Source: Candidatus Aenigmatarchaeota archaeon (GTDB taxonomy: Archaea; Aenigmatarchaeota; Aenigmatarchaeia; GW2011-AR5). From it: a stretch of DNA of 6,951 bases. This document shows positions 6,537 through 6,951 of this stretch, one piece after another; within the stretch, counting starts at the first letter, position 1, and the number at the start of each line of letters is the position of its first letter. Location of the stretch: positions 1 through 6,951 of the forward strand of contig JACQNX010000027.1 in NCBI GenBank assembly GCA_016202875.1, read 5' to 3'. The translations under genes were made by a program, and so were the position numbers. Below the pieces are notes generated by a model. The model made no database searches. It saw only the letters and a program-made list of their open reading frames with translations, and was not told the origin of the DNA.

Positions 6537-6624
6537 TTGCAAATCCCTTTCTTGTAAGAAAGGTCTTTGCATTTCCCAAAGAACATGTAAAGATATTACA
6601 AAAAGATGAGGGATGGCAGAGAAA
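6537..6624 (+). other. tRNA-Thr intron 1, in the D-loop (88 nt)
   Basis: Removing these bases restores a normal 9-nt D-loop. The splice site is a relaxed bulge-helix-bulge: CTC (6532-6534) pairs with GAG (6619-6621). The 5' bulge is AA/T (cut after 6536) and the 3' bulge AA/T (cut after 6624). The fourth central pair would be a G-A mismatch. Inside, TGC/GCA and then ATCCCTT (6543-6549) with GAGGGAT (6608-6614) close the intron. Within it are three hairpins: CCTTTC/GAAAGG (6546-6563), TCTTTG/CAAAGA (6564-6582) and TGTAA/TTACA (6586-6600). The exact cut could shift by 1 nt. Confidence 0.75.
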
Positions 6625-6642
6625 TCTGGTAGAGCACTCGCC

Positions 6643-6696
6643 AAAACTTTTCTTGAAAGAAAAGTTTTATTAAAAGAACAAGAAGAGTTTCGAGAA
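6643..6696 (+). other. tRNA-Thr intron 2, at position 32/33 (54 nt)
   Basis: A clear bulge-helix-bulge core is present. CTCG (6637-6640) pairs with CGAG (6691-6694) as the 4-bp central helix. The 5' bulge is CCA (cut after 6642) and the 3' bulge AAT (cut after 6696). The inner helix is AAACTTTTC (6644-6652) with GAAGAGTTT (6682-6690), 9 bp with one G-T pair. The outer helix is weak (about 3 bp). The intron also contains a perfect 10-bp hairpin, AAAACTTTTC with GAAAAGTTTT (6643-6668), which competes for the same 5' strand. Confidence 0.88.
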
Positions 6697-6701
6697 TTGT
6701 A

Positions 6702-6713
6702 GCTCTGCAGGAA
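6702..6713 (+). other. tRNA-Thr intron 3, at canonical position 37/38 (12 nt)
   Basis: The intron is GCTCTGCAGGAA. After intron 2 is removed, CTTG (positions 32-35) pairs with CAGG (6708-6711), next to the anticodon stem CTCGC/GCGAA. The 3' bulge is AA/A (cut after 6713), and the 5' side TA/G opens into an 8-nt loop, a bulge-helix-loop. The position is the standard archaeal 37/38 site. At 12 nt it is close to the smallest archaeal tRNA introns known. Confidence 0.85.
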
Positions 6714-6775
6714 AGCGAAAGGTTAGGGGTTCAATTCCCTTCGGTGGCTTTCAATAGTTTATTCATAAAGCCTCA

Positions 6776-6783
6776 TTTAAATA
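6776..6783 (+). promoter_or_regulatory. TATA box of the integrase gene
   Basis: TTTAAATA is centred about 26 nt before ATG 6806, leaderless spacing. It lies only about 12 nt from the in-frame ATG at 6791, too close for that start. The integrase therefore has its own promoter between itself and the tRNA. Confidence 0.65.
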
Positions 6784-6805
6784 CCCCCTTATGCATAGAA
6801 GTAGC

Positions 6806-6951
6806 ATGGCAAAGATAACTACAGAGGAAAGGGTTGCGAATATCAAAAGCAGAAGCAACCGTGCTGCTGTAAAGAAGTTTGTTTCTTATCTTCAATCAGA
6901 GGGCAGAACAGAAGCAAGGATACAGAAATATTGCTGGATGCTTTCCAATAT
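6806..6951 (+). CDS. tyrosine recombinase (integrase), N-terminal part, cut by the window edge
   Basis: Only the first 48 residues are inside the window. SNRAAVKKFVSYLQSEGRTE followed by ARIQKYCWMLSNI resembles the N-terminal SAM-like (core-binding) domain of archaeal XerC/XerD-type integrases, in which an N-x-x-x-(I/V)-x-x-F-x-x-x-L-x-x-(E/G)G-x-(S/T)-x-x-(R/T)-(I/V)-x-K-Y-x-x-x-L pattern is common. The catalytic Arg-His-Tyr domain lies beyond the edge and cannot be checked. The start at 6806 rather than 6791 is set by the TATA box. Its position 56 nt after a tRNA 3' end, on the same strand, is typical for an element integrated at that tRNA. A chromosomal XerA-like recombinase is the alternative. 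Confidence 0.7.
   Translation, partial: MAKITTEERVANIKSRSNRAAVKKFVSYLQSEGRTEARIQKYCWMLSN

Larger units (their letters stand above)
6522..6749 (+). tRNA. trnT: tRNA-Thr(UGU) with three introns
   Basis: The 228-nt gene folds into a full 74-nt tRNA after removing 154 nt. Exons are 6522-6536, 6625-6642, 6697-6701 and 6714-6749. The acceptor stem GCCACCG/CGGTGGC is perfect with discriminator T, usual for archaeal tRNA-Thr. The D-arm is GCTC, loop AATCTGGTA with the invariant GG, then GAGC. The anticodon stem is CTCGC/GCGAA (one C-A mismatch at 27-43) with loop CTTGTAA and anticodon TGT. The variable loop is AGGTT. The T-arm is AGGGG, loop TTCAATT, CCCTT. CCA is not encoded. All invariant positions (T8, A14, G18, G19, T33, GTTC 53-56) are present. 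It reads ACA codons. Exon order is collinear, so it is neither split nor permuted. A TATA box lies 30 nt upstream. An integrase gene begins 56 nt downstream. Confidence 0.93.

Noticed and set aside
6546..6563. A stem-loop with TTGTAA loop that looks like the anticodon arm of the tRNA
   Set aside because: Using it leaves no 3' D-stem and no T-arm in register. The alternative with exons 6625-6642, 6697-6701 and 6714-6749 satisfies every stem and invariant base, so this hairpin is intronic.
6537..6624. Box C/D guide RNA within intron 1
   Set aside because: Only a partial C-box-like AGATGAG is present and no CTGA D box follows at the required spacing.
6522..6749. Split or permuted tRNA gene
   Set aside because: All tRNA parts occur in the normal 5' to 3' order on one strand and in one short stretch, so ordinary introns suffice.

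Overview
The window is archaeal. It carries gatE and gatD, the two subunits of the archaea-only Glu-tRNA(Gln) amidotransferase, and a tRNA gene interrupted by introns flanked by bulge-helix-bulge-type splice sites. Six protein genes have a TATA-like box centred about 24-27 nt before an ATG that lies at or downstream of the longest-ORF start. This is the leaderless-mRNA arrangement, and it decides several starts here. The lineage cannot be fixed from this sequence alone. Non-canonical tRNA introns are best known from Thermoproteales and other TACK archaea and from some DPANN archaea such as Micrarchaeota.

Layout, left to right: the 3' end of an unrecognised + strand gene overlaps by 4 nt a second unrecognised + strand gene (157-573). 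A small four-helix membrane protein follows on the - strand (616-996). A divergent intergenic region with two back-to-back promoters separates it from a UPF0175 antitoxin-like protein (1091-1390, +) that has no toxin gene beside it. gatE (1427-3235) and gatD (3595-4911) follow, both on the - strand and each with its own TATA box. Between them lies a small decayed or frameshifted gene (3315-3598) whose first possible codon overlaps the gatD stop. Upstream of gatD is the C-terminal half of a PIN-domain toxin (4982-5173). It is cut exactly where an IS200/IS605-type element carrying only tnpB begins (about 5176-6470).

The right end holds the most interesting feature: a tRNA-Thr(UGU) gene at 6522-6749. 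It folds into a complete 74-nt tRNA only if three introns are removed: 88 nt in the D-loop, 54 nt at 32/33 and 12 nt at 37/38. The exon carrying the anticodon is then only 5 nt long. The splice structure of the 12-nt intron forms only after the 54-nt intron has gone, so splicing should be ordered. A tyrosine-recombinase (integrase) gene starts 56 nt after the tRNA and runs off the window, suggesting that an integrated element begins at this tRNA.

Functionally, GatD releases ammonia from glutamine and GatE uses it to convert Glu-tRNA(Gln) to Gln-tRNA(Gln). The rest is accessory: an orphan antitoxin, a broken toxin, a tnpB element with a predicted omega RNA, and an integrase beside a tRNA. No CRISPR array or rRNA is present.
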